DNA from: Acetispira formosa (nom. nud.)
GTDB lineage: Bacteria > Desulfobacterota > Desulfarculia > Adiutricales > Adiutricaceae
DNA: 64,000 bases
Reading direction: 5' to 3'
NCBI GenBank assembly: GCA_023525915.1
Contig: CP026657.1
Location: forward strand, 310,001 to 374,000
The notes beneath the pieces were generated by a model. That model was not told the DNA's origin. It made no database searches and saw nothing but the letters and a program-made list of their open reading frames with translations. Below are positions 46,804 to 55,621 of this stretch, piece after piece (positions within the stretch are counted from its first letter, which is position 1; each line of letters opens with the position of its first letter). The position numbers and the translations under genes are program-made.

Positions 46804-47230
46804 GGTATTTTTTGTTCAGATTGGCATGTTTGGCCGCTCTGGAGGCCAGGGCGTCCGCCTCGCTGTTGAACTCCCGACGCACATGGGCGATGTCATACTC
46901 GCTGAATTTGGCCAGAAGATCTTTGGCCTCCTGAAACAATACGGCCAGCCGGGCATTCTTGACCTTGTAAATACCCAAAATCTGCCGCACAATCAGCTCG
47001 GAATCCATCCTGATGCGCAATTTCTCCGCACCCAGCTCCAGGGCTTTCTTCAACCCCTCCAGAAGGCCCTGATATTCGGCCTCATTATTGGTGACCCGGT
47101 CCCCCAGGTAAAGAGAAACCTCAGCCTGAACATCGCCGGAGGGATCATAAATAATCGCCCCCGCACCGCCGTGGCCGGGATTGCCCAGAGAAGCGCCGTC
47201 GGCGTGGAGCAACCAGAAATCGTCGTTCAT
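46799..47230 (-). CDS. rnhA: RNase HI family protein
   Basis: The enzyme cuts the RNA strand of RNA:DNA hybrids. The 143-residue protein shows the acidic catalytic residues in HADGASLGNPG (Asp), TNNEAEYQGLLEGLKKA (Glu) and LRIRMDSELIVRQI (Asp), and HVRREFNSEADALASRAAK near the end. It resembles the short RnhA/YpdQ-like branch. The ATG at 47230 has AAGGAC before it; the longer upstream frame crosses repeat DNA. The stop codon lies within a family 1 repeat. Confidence 0.92.
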   Translation of the reverse strand: MNDDFWLLHADGASLGNPGHGGAGAIIYDPSGDVQAEVSLYLGDRVTNNEAEYQGLLEGLKKALELGAEKLRIRMDSELIVRQILGIYKVKNARLAVLFQEAKDLLAKFSEYDIAHVRREFNSEADALASRAAKHANLNKKYQ

Positions 47231-47300
47231 TGTAAGTCCTTTGGTATGTGGGGTGATGAGGCCAAATAACATTTGGGGCACAAGACCCATATAACATTGA

Positions 47301-47528
47301 AACGCGCCCGTAATGAGGCGCGTCAGTTTGATGACAAAATCATTCCGTCGTGGCATTCGATGGTGCAGCATCGTGAAAAGCGTGGTTTTCACGATGCGAG
47401 TAGCGGCTAACCTCTTAAAATCAGTCGCTGTCACTCCGTCGCCTACGGCGACCATTTCAAACCTCAGCGTTTGTTTTTCCCAGCCAAGGATTTGTCAGCA
47501 ATCTGACGCGCTTGTAAGCGGGCGCGTT
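47301..47528 (+). repeat. Family 1 structured repeat, subtype c
   Basis: Outer inverted ends (AACGCGCCCG...GCGCGTCAG and CTGACGCGC...GGGCGCGTT) enclose GCATCGTGAAAA-GCGTGG-TTTTCACGATGC, GAGTAGCGG and AATCAGTCGCTGTCACTCCG, then GTCGCCTACGGCGAC. It pairs with the copy at 60.9 kb. Confidence 0.8.
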
Positions 47529-47623
47529 CCAGCATTCAATTTTTCAGTCCGGCTTTAACAATCTTCGCAAATAACAGCCCACAGGCCGATTGGGGTATGC
47601 AAAGTTCAGCCCTCTGTAAAAGC

Positions 47624-48538
47624 TCAACCCGTGCGGCGGCGCGGTTTTTTAGTGCCGCTGATCGGCCCCATCATCTGAAGCCAGGTCGGGGCCATTAAGG
47701 GCAGGGTTATCTTGATTTTTTCCAGGATTTTTTCCTTGTCGTCCTTATTCATCTTCGGCATGATATCCAGATAAGTGGGAGAATCGGCCGGCTGGGTTTC
47801 ATGTTCCAGACCGAAATCAGTCATGGAAACGAGCTGTATAGCCAGATTGACGACTTCCACGGTGGATTTGCTGCCGGTGGCAATATCAGGGCGATGATGA
47901 TAAAGAATAACATCCTGAAGATATTTGGGCATGCCCCAGTTTTTGGCCAGGAGATAGCCAATGGCCTCATGCCAGAGGCCCAGATCGGCTTCCGCCTCCA
48001 GAAAACTGCGTTTTTCATTAACATAATTCATCAGCCGCTGAAGCTGAACGGTGAAGTGGGTCACCAGCATGATCTGGCCGAGATTGTGCAAAAGACCCGC
48101 CAGCATGGCTTCGCCCGGATCGACCAGACGGGTGGCCGCGGCCACTTCACGCGCCGTCCAGGAAACGGAAAGGCTGTGCAGCCACAATCCTTCGCCGTCA
48201 AAGCCGTGGGGCACCTTGCGGAGATCGAAGGTGTCGGCCAGGCCCAGACCAAGAGCCAGAAACTCCAGCTCCTTGAAGCCGATAATGACGATAGCTCTGG
48301 AAATAGTGGTGGCCGGAGTGCGGAGGCCGTAGTAGGCCGAGTTGCCAAGACTGATGACCTTGGCGGAAAGAGCAGGATCCTGCTCCACCACTTTCTGCAG
48401 ATCATCGGGAGTGGTGTTCTCATCGCCCAGAAGACGCATGAGTTCCCAGGTCACCTGCGGCAGAGTGGACAGCCGCCCGATCTCCTTGATGCGGGAGGAG
48501 ACTTGCGGGTCTATTATCGATTCGATATTAGCTGTCAT
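47624..48538 (-). CDS. HDOD-domain signalling protein
   Basis: This 304-residue protein is mainly an HDOD domain (residues about 20-220) with LSTLPQVTWELMRLLGD, VEQDPALSAKVISLGNSAYYG and AIVIIGFKELEFLALGLGL. A cryptic HD-like region includes LLHNLGQIMLVTHF. HDOD proteins relay signals in chemotaxis, motility and stress control without a known enzymatic activity. No receiver or GGDEF domain is attached. The gene is monocistronic. Confidence 0.92.
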   Translation of the reverse strand: MTANIESIIDPQVSSRIKEIGRLSTLPQVTWELMRLLGDENTTPDDLQKVVEQDPALSAKVISLGNSAYYGLRTPATTISRAIVIIGFKELEFLALGLGLADTFDLRKVPHGFDGEGLWLHSLSVSWTAREVAAATRLVDPGEAMLAGLLHNLGQIMLVTHFTVQLQRLMNYVNEKRSFLEAEADLGLWHEAIGYLLAKNWGMPKYLQDVILYHHRPDIATGSKSTVEVVNLAIQLVSMTDFGLEHETQPADSPTYLDIMPKMNKDDKEKILEKIKITLPLMAPTWLQMMGPISGTKKPRRRTG

Positions 48539-48765
48539 ACTGAATTCAACCTCATGCTGAAACTAAAGCAGTGTCCGCCAGGACAATGCACCGCCGTGGC
48601 CGCATATAGAAAGCGCGGCCGGGAACCTTCCCTATGCCGCCGGACTCCCGCAATTGAGTCAGATCAAACCATTGTATAATTTGCGGCTGAAACTCCCCGT
48701 GGAATATACTTTCATAAATATATCATAAAATGCGGCTGATTACAAAGAATTTGGGACAAAAACAC

Positions 48766-49278
48766 TCACTCTGACAACCCGGTTTTGTCCCTATTTTTAG
48801 CGGCTTTTACTTTTTCTCTTTTTTCTTTGAAAAATGAGCTAATTAGCCGGGCACATTCTTCAGCCAGCAAACCGCCTGTTACTATAATATTGTGATTGAG
48901 GCCCGAAACAGAGGGCAGATCCATCAGCGATCCGGCCGCCCCCCACTTCGGTTCAGCCGCCCCGAAGACCACCCGGGCCACTCTGGCGTGTATAGCCGCC
49001 ATCAGACACATGGGGCATGGCTCCAGGGTGCTGTAGAGCACTGAACCGGTGAGGCGGTAGTTGCCCGCCGCTTCGGCGGCGGCCCTAAGGGCCGACATTT
49101 CCGCATGGGCCGTCGGGTCATTGAAAGTTATGACCCGGTTATGCCCCCGGCCGATAATCCGGCCGTCCTTTGCCGCCAGTACGGCCCCGGCCGGAACTTC
49201 TTCTATATCGCGGGCGGCTTCCGCCTCAGCCAGGGCCTCTCGCATGAAAGCCTCATCTTGTGCGGTAAAAAGAGTCAC
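48766..49278 (-). CDS. tadA: tRNA-specific adenosine deaminase
   Basis: TadA deaminates the wobble adenosine of tRNA-Arg(ACG) to inosine. The 170-residue protein has the zinc/catalytic motifs NDPTAHAEMSALRAA near residue 57 and STLEPCPMCLMAAIHARVARVVFGA near 85. A lysine-rich tail of about 20 residues is extra. It overlaps holA by four bases and ends the three-gene unit. Confidence 0.95.
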   Translation of the reverse strand: MTLFTAQDEAFMREALAEAEAARDIEEVPAGAVLAAKDGRIIGRGHNRVITFNDPTAHAEMSALRAAAEAAGNYRLTGSVLYSTLEPCPMCLMAAIHARVARVVFGAAEPKWGAAGSLMDLPSVSGLNHNIIVTGGLLAEECARLISSFFKEKREKVKAAKNRDKTGLSE

Positions 49279-50285
49279 CGGCGTTTCACCGACAGCAGGG
49301 TGCCCAGCTTCAAGGCCAGATTCTCCATTAAAAACTGGGGCGGCGTGGCGCTGGTGACCAAAGTGCGATGAGCTTCTTCCACTGCTTCCAGGGCTTCAGC
49401 CACAGCTTTCCACGGCCACCTTTCCGCCTGCCCCTGAGTTTTTTCCAGCACAAAGGGATGAAGCCCCAGCCCTTGGGCCTGATCGGCCGACAGGCGGCTG
49501 GTCCCGTGGAGCGTCTGAAGAGTCTTGACCTGAAGAATCAGCCTGAAATGCCGCACCATCATGGCCAGCACCGGCAAATGATGCTCAGTGGCCAGAAGCT
49601 CCAGCAAGGTGGCCAGGCCGCTTTTCAGATCCTGCCGCCCCAGGGCCTCCCCCAATTCAAAAACATTGGCGTTGGGTGACAGACTCACCATCTCCTTGAC
49701 CAGATCGGGGGTCAGGCGGCCGCCCTCCCCCAGATACAGACTGAGCTTTTCGGCCTCACCCAGGAGGGTGGGCAGATCATTGCCCGCCCGTTCAATAATC
49801 ATGCTCGCGGCCAGGCCGCTGACAGTAACACCCCGCCGGGAAAACTCGGTGGTCAGCCATTTTACCAAAGCCGCGCCCTTGGGCGGGCGGCAGTCGACCT
49901 CGGCCCCGCCGGCTTTGATTTTCTTGAAAAACTTCAACCGGCTGTCCGGTTTGTCTACTATCAGAACAATGGTTGATTCGTTATTTGGATTATCCAGATA
50001 ATCCAGCAAAGCGTTCCAGTCATCCGCGGAAAAAGGCGGATTCTTCAGAACCAGCATTCTGGGTGAGACGAAAAAGGGCATAGTGGAAGCTTCGCCAACC
50101 AACCGGGAAGCCTGGCCGCTATCCAAATCAAGCACCTGATAGTTAAAATCGCGGAAACCCGGATCAACCGCCGCTTCAGCGGCCGCCAGACAGCGGCTTT
50201 GAGCCGAAGGCTCGCCGCCGCTGATCAGATAAAACGGACGCCGGGACGCTCCCGCGATTTCGCTGATGAAGTCCTCCGGCGTCAT
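49275..50285 (-). CDS. holA: DNA polymerase III delta subunit
   Basis: HolA is the clamp-loader subunit that opens the beta ring. The 336-residue protein fits the family in length, with FYLISGGEPSAQSRCLAAAE at the N-terminus, AKLIVLKNPPF-like sequence (RMLVLKNPPFSADDWNALLDYL) near residue 80, and the helical C-terminal collar domain. It overlaps both the upstream kinase gene and the downstream tadA gene by four bases each. Confidence 0.92.
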   Translation of the reverse strand: MTPEDFISEIAGASRRPFYLISGGEPSAQSRCLAAAEAAVDPGFRDFNYQVLDLDSGQASRLVGEASTMPFFVSPRMLVLKNPPFSADDWNALLDYLDNPNNESTIVLIVDKPDSRLKFFKKIKAGGAEVDCRPPKGAALVKWLTTEFSRRGVTVSGLAASMIIERAGNDLPTLLGEAEKLSLYLGEGGRLTPDLVKEMVSLSPNANVFELGEALGRQDLKSGLATLLELLATEHHLPVLAMMVRHFRLILQVKTLQTLHGTSRLSADQAQGLGLHPFVLEKTQGQAERWPWKAVAEALEAVEEAHRTLVTSATPPQFLMENLALKLGTLLSVKRR

Positions 50286-51244
50286 TTAATGAGATTAACC
50301 TGCTCATTGAACGCTGAAGCGTGACGGCCCATAACTTCCATCAAGGTAAAGGTATGGCTTTGGGTGCTTTCACCCTCGACCCGGAAAGCGGCCACCGTGG
50401 CCCCCAGGCGGCAGGCCGTTATCAGGTGTTCGCCCATAGCCAGACCCTTCAGCAGACCGGCCCGGAAAGCGTCACCGGCCCCGGTCGGATCACTGCCGAG
50501 CACGCGGACGGGCACGGCCATGATGTGCTGTGAGCCGCGCCCGTGAACCAGCAGGTCACTGCCGGCCGCACCCTTGGTCATAACTATGACTTCAGTGCGG
50601 CTGAATATTTCATCCAGCGACAACTCGGTGGATTGTTGGAACATGTTCAGTTCATATTCATTGCAGATAAGCATGTGAGCTTCTTCCAGGGCCTCCAGAA
50701 GCCCCTCTTTCCCCAGGGCGGGAATCTGCTGGCCTGGATCAAAAATGAATTTCAGGCCGAGACGGCGGCAATCGGCGGCCAGGCTCCGCATTTCATCGGC
50801 CCCGGCGGGCGAGATAATGACCAGATGATCTTGACCGGGGGCCAGGGTCCCCAGATCGAAACCGCTGGGGAGGTTCATAGCTCCGGGGTGAAAAAAGGTG
50901 AACTGGCTGTTGTTCTCATCAGAGGCGATGACGCAGCCGGCGGTCATCTGACCTGAATGCAGCTTAACTCCATCCAGCGGCAAGCCCCAGCCCTTGATGC
51001 GGTCGGCATAGTCCTGACCATCTGGATCATCGCCGAGACTGCCGATAATATAGGGTTTTTCGCCAAGAAGCTGGAGGTTATAACCGATATTTCCGGCTGT
51101 GCCGCCATAGACGCGCTTAACCTTATCCACCAGAAGCGACAGGCTGACTTGATCGAGTTTATCAGCGATGAGGTGGTCAGAGAAACGGCCGGGATAGGAC
51201 ATCAGGCGGTCAAAAGCCAGTGAACCGAAGCATGCTATGCTCAT
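50282..51244 (-). CDS. PfkB-family carbohydrate/nucleoside kinase
   Basis: This 320-residue ribokinase-fold enzyme has GGTAGNIGYNLQLLGEKPYIIGSLGDD near residue 50 (PfkB signature 1) and LGSDPTGAGDAFRAGLLKGLAMG near residue 250 (signature 2, with the catalytic aspartate in GAGD). Adenosine-kinase-like and ribokinase-like members are possible; the substrate cannot be read from sequence. The ATG at 51244 has AAGGAT eight bases upstream; the longer frame enters repeat DNA. It heads the unit with holA and tadA. Confidence 0.9.
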   Translation of the reverse strand: MSIACFGSLAFDRLMSYPGRFSDHLIADKLDQVSLSLLVDKVKRVYGGTAGNIGYNLQLLGEKPYIIGSLGDDPDGQDYADRIKGWGLPLDGVKLHSGQMTAGCVIASDENNSQFTFFHPGAMNLPSGFDLGTLAPGQDHLVIISPAGADEMRSLAADCRRLGLKFIFDPGQQIPALGKEGLLEALEEAHMLICNEYELNMFQQSTELSLDEIFSRTEVIVMTKGAAGSDLLVHGRGSQHIMAVPVRVLGSDPTGAGDAFRAGLLKGLAMGEHLITACRLGATVAAFRVEGESTQSHTFTLMEVMGRHASAFNEQVNLIK

Positions 51245-51290
51245 TGTATATATCCTTATAGAGTTTGATGACCGATGACTATACACCGGT

Positions 51291-51385
51291 GCCGGGCAGG
51301 GCCCGGACCCCATGTCTGGGAATCCCTTTCCCGTAATAGTTAATAATGGCGGCTATCATCGTATTAAGAGTGTGGCCCCCATGGT
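51291..51385 (+). repeat. Family 3 intergenic repeat, copy 4
   Basis: It contains CCCCATGTCTGGG, CCCGTAATAGTTAATAATGG and CTATCATCGTATTAAGAG followed by TGTGGCCCCC, the fullest form of the family. Confidence 0.75.
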
Positions 51386-51469
51386 TATTGCGTTGCACCG
51401 GGCAGTAAAGTCAGTTGCTTTTTAATGCCCGGTTCTGAAGCGGCGGCGGTTCACCTCTGAACTGACGAC

Positions 51470-53464
51470 TCAAATGTCTATGCGGCTCTTCTTTTCGTCG
51501 GGGCGGTGGCGCTTTTTGGCTACCAGGGCCGCACGAATGTTCGTTATGGATTTGTGCATCAGAGGGGTATCCGGACACTGGAAAACCAGGTTTTCCGGCC
51601 GTGCGTTGCCCTCCCGTAAGAGTGACTGGGCAATTTTCAGATACTGGTCGGCACTGGAAGGCAAGCCGGTTACGTCCACATAAAAGTGGCGCATTTCGCC
51701 CCAGCCGGTCCTCAGAATATAGTCGGCGGAAAGGAGCTTTGCTTCTTCATGGGGGGCCTCAAAGTTCAGCACCACCAGCACCTTGCTTTGGCCGCCCGCC
51801 GACCATAGATCATTTGTGTCTTCATGGACGAGCTCCAGGGGCGGAAAGTCGCGCTTGAAGCAATCCATAATTTTTAGGAAATGCTCATCAGTCAGCCCGT
51901 CCGGGGCGTTGGAGAGGCCTACGGTCACGATCGTTTCCGGCCGGAGCACCTGGTTGTGCACCAGCCAGGCCCCCAGCCTGATAGCCCGCCCGGCGGCATA
52001 GACCAGATTGTCGTCACTGGGGGTCATGGCTGAATCATCAAGGGCGTGGAGGTTCCAGAGAGCGCTGTCGGGATCATATATAATGACCAGCCGGGAGGCA
52101 ATGCTCAGGCGGTGCATCTGCGAAGGGAGGGTCTCAATAGTGGAATCAAGGCCGCCGCGCCGGGCCAGGAGCCGGGCGGCCAGGGGGGCCAGTTCCTCGT
52201 CCTGGGGGTTGACCTGCCCTGGGTAATTGCTGATGAGATAGTGGGAAATGCGCACATAGACGCTGGAAAGCATATTCAACAGCTCACCGCCAAGATAGAG
52301 GCGTTCTCTTTCCGGCCAGCGGCTGTAATTGGTCAATCTCATGATGCGGTCTTCGTCCCAGCCCCAGCGCGTGGCCCGTTCTTCCAGGATCAGCCTTTTG
52401 GGGGAATTCTTGGGAATGACGAAAACCTGGCCGCTGCCGGTGCTGCCCAGAACCTTCAGGGCCGCCGCTGTTCGCAAAAGATCAAGCTGCTCCGGGGTCA
52501 GGCTCCTGGCCCCGTATTCTGTGATTCTATCAATGGCCAGCACATAGGGATCGACCGGCAGCTCGGCCGGGATAGCCTTTAATATGGCGGACTTGATGTC
52601 ATTACAGAGCAGCGGCATCTGAAAATCTGATTCCACATATTCCAGAATGGAAATAATTTTCATAATGCCTTTGAAAGGGTCGGCCTCGGATTTTCTGGCC
52701 AGCCAGAGGGCGGCGGCCAGGAATTCCTGCGGCGCGGGCAGGGCCGGAAAGCCCAGATCAACGAACTGGGCCGACTCGCCGGAGGTCAGAAGATCGCTCA
52801 GGGCCTGATATTTCTCCCGGCTTATGCCGGTAGGCAGGAGCTGCCATACGGCCGGACGCCCGGCCACATGGAGAATGGTGCGATAGAGCTCTTCCAGCAA
52901 CAGAAGCGGGGCCACTTCGCCTTCAGTTTCCGCCTCATCAAGCCGGGTTATTCGTCCCGCGGCCAGTTCCTTTAGGTTAATAATGTAGAAGTTGGCTTCC
53001 GTGCCGTGCTCACGCCTGGCCCAATCGGATATTGCGGCCAGCTTTTGCTGGAACAATTCCAGGGGGCGTCCGTTAAGGCGCTCAGGTTCATAGCAGACCC
53101 AGTAATCAAGGTCAGATGAAGCTGTATGCCCCACCGAGCCGGAGGAGCCAATCAGCAGAAGGCTTTCCACAGCCGGGTTATCCACCGGCCGGGTTAGGGG
53201 GCTGTCGTGCCGGTGCTCCTCTGAAAGCCACGACTGGCGTTCGATGAACCGCACCCCGTAGGGGGTGGCCGGATCATTAATATAGCCGGGCTGCTCCGGG
53301 CTGTTGACGTTCAGAAGGAGGGGGGCCTGGTCAAAGACAAAAGCAAAGCCCTCCATGGCGTAGCGTCTGAGCTCACGGATTCTGGCTTCATTGTTGGCCT
53401 CTTGCGCCACAAGGTTTGTATGTATGGCGTCGAGCGACACATCATCTGGTAATTTATCTTTCAT
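51470..53464 (-). CDS. cyaA: Class I adenylate cyclase
   Basis: The enzyme makes cyclic AMP. The 664-residue protein matches the enterobacterial-type class I catalytic domain: LLLIGSSGSVGHTASSDLDYWVCYE near residue 105 (nucleotidyltransferase GS...DLD motif), FYIINLKELAAG, LLLLEELYRTILHVAGRPAVW near 190, and FPALPAPQEFLAAALWLARKSEADPFKGIMKI. It is about 180 residues shorter than E. coli CyaA, mainly in the C-terminal regulatory part. No Crp or PTS gene lies nearby. Confidence 0.92.
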   Translation of the reverse strand: MKDKLPDDVSLDAIHTNLVAQEANNEARIRELRRYAMEGFAFVFDQAPLLLNVNSPEQPGYINDPATPYGVRFIERQSWLSEEHRHDSPLTRPVDNPAVESLLLIGSSGSVGHTASSDLDYWVCYEPERLNGRPLELFQQKLAAISDWARREHGTEANFYIINLKELAAGRITRLDEAETEGEVAPLLLLEELYRTILHVAGRPAVWQLLPTGISREKYQALSDLLTSGESAQFVDLGFPALPAPQEFLAAALWLARKSEADPFKGIMKIISILEYVESDFQMPLLCNDIKSAILKAIPAELPVDPYVLAIDRITEYGARSLTPEQLDLLRTAAALKVLGSTGSGQVFVIPKNSPKRLILEERATRWGWDEDRIMRLTNYSRWPERERLYLGGELLNMLSSVYVRISHYLISNYPGQVNPQDEELAPLAARLLARRGGLDSTIETLPSQMHRLSIASRLVIIYDPDSALWNLHALDDSAMTPSDDNLVYAAGRAIRLGAWLVHNQVLRPETIVTVGLSNAPDGLTDEHFLKIMDCFKRDFPPLELVHEDTNDLWSAGGQSKVLVVLNFEAPHEEAKLLSADYILRTGWGEMRHFYVDVTGLPSSADQYLKIAQSLLREGNARPENLVFQCPDTPLMHKSITNIRAALVAKKRHRPDEKKSRIDI

Positions 53465-53520
53465 ACAGTCGATATGCTACGCAAAAAAAAACTTTAAGTC
53501 AAGTGCGTGGCCCGCACGGC

Positions 53521-53692
53521 AGCAATTCTAATTATGACCCATGCCGCCTCACAATAGCTGGTGTCGAGTCTTCGAGACGGAGCGCCAGCGACTGGTTTTG
53601 ACGGCAAAATAGCAACTCGCGAAACAAAAACCACGCTTTTTGTGTAGCTACGAGCCGCGAGCTTAAGGGAAAAAGCCATAATTAGAATCGCT
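53521..53692 (-). repeat. Family 1 structured repeat, copy 3
   Basis: A well-preserved copy in reverse orientation, with ends AGCGATTCTAATTATGGC and ATAATTAGAATTGCT when read on the minus strand, and CAAAAA-GCGTGG-TTTTTG plus CAAAACCAGTCGCTGGCG inside. It directly abuts a family 3 copy. Confidence 0.85.
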
Positions 53693-53775
53693 GCCCGCAC
53701 GGGGCTATGTCTGGGGGGGGCCCCGGGCGAAGGGTTCGGCGGCTGTCATCGTATTAAGAGTGTGGCCCCCTTGGC
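53693..53775 (+). repeat. Family 3 intergenic repeat, copy 5
   Basis: GCCCGCACGGGGCTATGTCTGG leads into GGCGGCTGTCATCGTATT, AAGAGTGTGGCCCCC. It is contiguous with the family 1 copy before it. Confidence 0.7.
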
Positions 53776-54040
53776 TGGGTTCGTTGCGTTTTTCGCGATT
53801 TCGACCCCTTTTTTATCTCAAAATGATAGGTTTATCATTTCAAGATATTTTTTGAAGCGCCACCGGGGGGCTTTAGGGGAGTAACTTATTGAAAAGACAA
53901 CAAATAAAAAAATAAAGCAAACTGGCGGATTTAGCCCAGGACTTGCTATAAAGAGAAACAGGATTTTGAAACAGCCGTCTGAAATATAATATACAAGGCG
54001 GTTTACAAAAAACGGCGTTGCCGAAATAAGGAGCCAGACC

Positions 54041-55261
54041 ATGAGCGATTTTCAGTATTACATCAATCCCGCCCCCAAAGTTCCCGGTGAGGGTGCGGAT
54101 GTTTCCGTCCTCAATAATGAAGTGGCCAAAAAAGTCGGCGATTTTCACCGGAGTTTCAAAGAATACAGTGTAACCCCGCTGACGGAACTGAAAGCTCTGG
54201 CCGCCGATTTCGGCCTGGGCCGCGTTTGGGTGAAGGATGAATCTTATCGTTTCGGCCTCAATGCTTTCAAGGTGCTGGGCGGGGCTTACGCCATTGGACA
54301 GTATCTGGCCCAGAAGCTGGGCTGCGACATCAGCGAATTAAGCCGCGAAAAACTGGCCTCCCCTGAGATCAAAGCCAAAATCGGCCAGATAACCTTCGCC
54401 TCCACCACCGACGGCAATCACGGCCGCGGCGTGGCCTGGACCGCCCAGCAGTTGGGCCAGAAGGCTGTCATCTATATGCCCAAGGGCTCGGCCCAGATCA
54501 GGGTGGACAACATCCTGGCCACCGGCGCGGAATGCTATGTCACCGACATGAACTATGACGACACCGTGCGCATGACCGACATGAAAGCCAAGGAAAACGG
54601 CTGGGTCATAGTTCAGGATACGGCCTGGGAAGGTTATACGGAAATCCCCACCTGGATTATGCAGGGCTACATGACCCTGGCCGTGGAAGCCCTGGAGCAG
54701 ATCAAGGCTTTGGGTGAGAACCGCCCCACCCACCTGTTCCTTCAGGCCGGGGTCGGCTCTTTCGCCGGTGCGGCCCTGGGTTTCATGGCCGCCGCCCTGG
54801 GTAAAGACATGCCGATAACCACCATCGTCGAGCCGGACAAGGCGGCCTGCATCTATAAATCCGCCACGGCCAAAGACGGCAAAGCCCATCCGGTGACCGG
54901 CGATATGGACACCATCATGGCCGGCCTGGCCTGCGGCGAGCCCAGCATCATCAGTTGGGGCATGCTGCGGGACTATGCGGCGGCCTATATTTCCATGTCT
55001 GATTTCTACGCGGCCAACGGCATGCGCGTTCTGGCCGCCCCTCTCAAGGGCGACGCGCCCATCGTCTCGGGTGAATCGGGCGCGGCCACCATGGGCGCCC
55101 TCCAGCACATCATGCGGAACCCCAATGCCGATGAGCTGAAAAAGGCCCTGAAGCTGGACGCCAATTCCAAGGTTCTCATCATCAGCACCGAAGGCGACAC
55201 CGCCCCTGAAATTTACCGCGACATCGTCTGGTTCGGTAAATACGCTGACGGCTGCAAATAA
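54041..55261 (+). CDS. dpaL: Diaminopropionate ammonia-lyase
   Basis: DpaL (YgeX) converts 2,3-diaminopropionate to pyruvate and two ammonia, using PLP. The 406-residue protein shows the PLP-lysine segment SYRFGLNAFKVLGGAYAI near residue 75, TDGNHGRGVAWTAQQLGQKAVIYMP near 125, and FLQAGVGSFAGAALGF near 235 for phosphate binding. GGAG precedes the ATG. It is followed by a xanthine-dehydrogenase-type gene, similar to the E. coli purine-linked ygeX region, so it may act in nitrogen-compound catabolism. Confidence 0.95.
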   Translation: MSDFQYYINPAPKVPGEGADVSVLNNEVAKKVGDFHRSFKEYSVTPLTELKALAADFGLGRVWVKDESYRFGLNAFKVLGGAYAIGQYLAQKLGCDISELSREKLASPEIKAKIGQITFASTTDGNHGRGVAWTAQQLGQKAVIYMPKGSAQIRVDNILATGAECYVTDMNYDDTVRMTDMKAKENGWVIVQDTAWEGYTEIPTWIMQGYMTLAVEALEQIKALGENRPTHLFLQAGVGSFAGAALGFMAAALGKDMPITTIVEPDKAACIYKSATAKDGKAHPVTGDMDTIMAGLACGEPSIISWGMLRDYAAAYISMSDFYAANGMRVLAAPLKGDAPIVSGESGAATMGALQHIMRNPNADELKKALKLDANSKVLIISTEGDTAPEIYRDIVWFGKYADGCK

Positions 55262-55280
55262 TCCGCCGTCACCTGCCCGG

Positions 55281-55446
55281 ACGATTATAATTATGGCTTT
55301 TTCCCAAACTTGCGGCTGGCAGCTGCACAAAAAGCGTGGTTTTTGTTTCGCGAGCGGCTATTTTACCGTCAAAACCAGTCGCTGGCGCTCCGTCTCACTG
55401 CGCTCGACCCCGGTTAATGTGGGGCATCGGCCATAATTAGAATTTC
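55281..55446 (+). repeat. Family 1 structured repeat, copy 4
   Basis: Ends ACGATTATAATTATGGC and GCCATAATTAGAATT; GCAGCTGC replaces the GTAGCTAC of copy 1 ahead of CAAAAA-GCGTGG-TTTTTG, and CAAAACCAGTCGCTGGCG follows. Confidence 0.85.
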
Positions 55447-55507
55447 AAGCCCGAAAAGTCCGGGCAGGCTTTATGCATAAATGAGGTGTATAATTCCCAT
55501 ATAGGCC

Positions 55508-55609
55508 AGGGGGCAACGCTCTTAATACGATGACAGCCGCCCAAACCCGCCCCCAGGGAAAAAGCCACCCAGACATAGTCCCGTGCGGACCACGCACACG
55601 CACACGCGC
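55508..55609 (-). repeat. Family 3 intergenic repeat, reversed copy
   Basis: On the minus strand it reads GTGCGTGGTCCGCACGGG, CTATGTCTGGGTGG, then GGCTGTCATCGTATTAAGAG and CGTTGCCCCC, matching the 9.0 and 53.7 kb copies. Confidence 0.7.
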
Positions 55610-55621
55610 AAGGAGGCTTGC

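Larger units (their letters stand above)
53465..54040. other. Gene-free divergent spacer, cyaA / dpaL
   Basis: These 576 bases hold a family 1 copy, a family 3 copy and an AT-rich 200-base stretch before dpaL. No gene was accepted. Confidence 0.6.
55262..55621. other. Gene-free spacer, dpaL / molybdenum hydroxylase
   Basis: These 360 bases are almost filled by a family 1 copy and a reversed family 3 copy. The latter ends just before the ribosome site of the next gene. Confidence 0.6.

Noticed and set aside
54338-55330. 330-codon open frame on the minus strand opposite dpaL
   Set aside because: Antisense shadow of dpaL that runs into repeat DNA; no domain features and no ribosome site.
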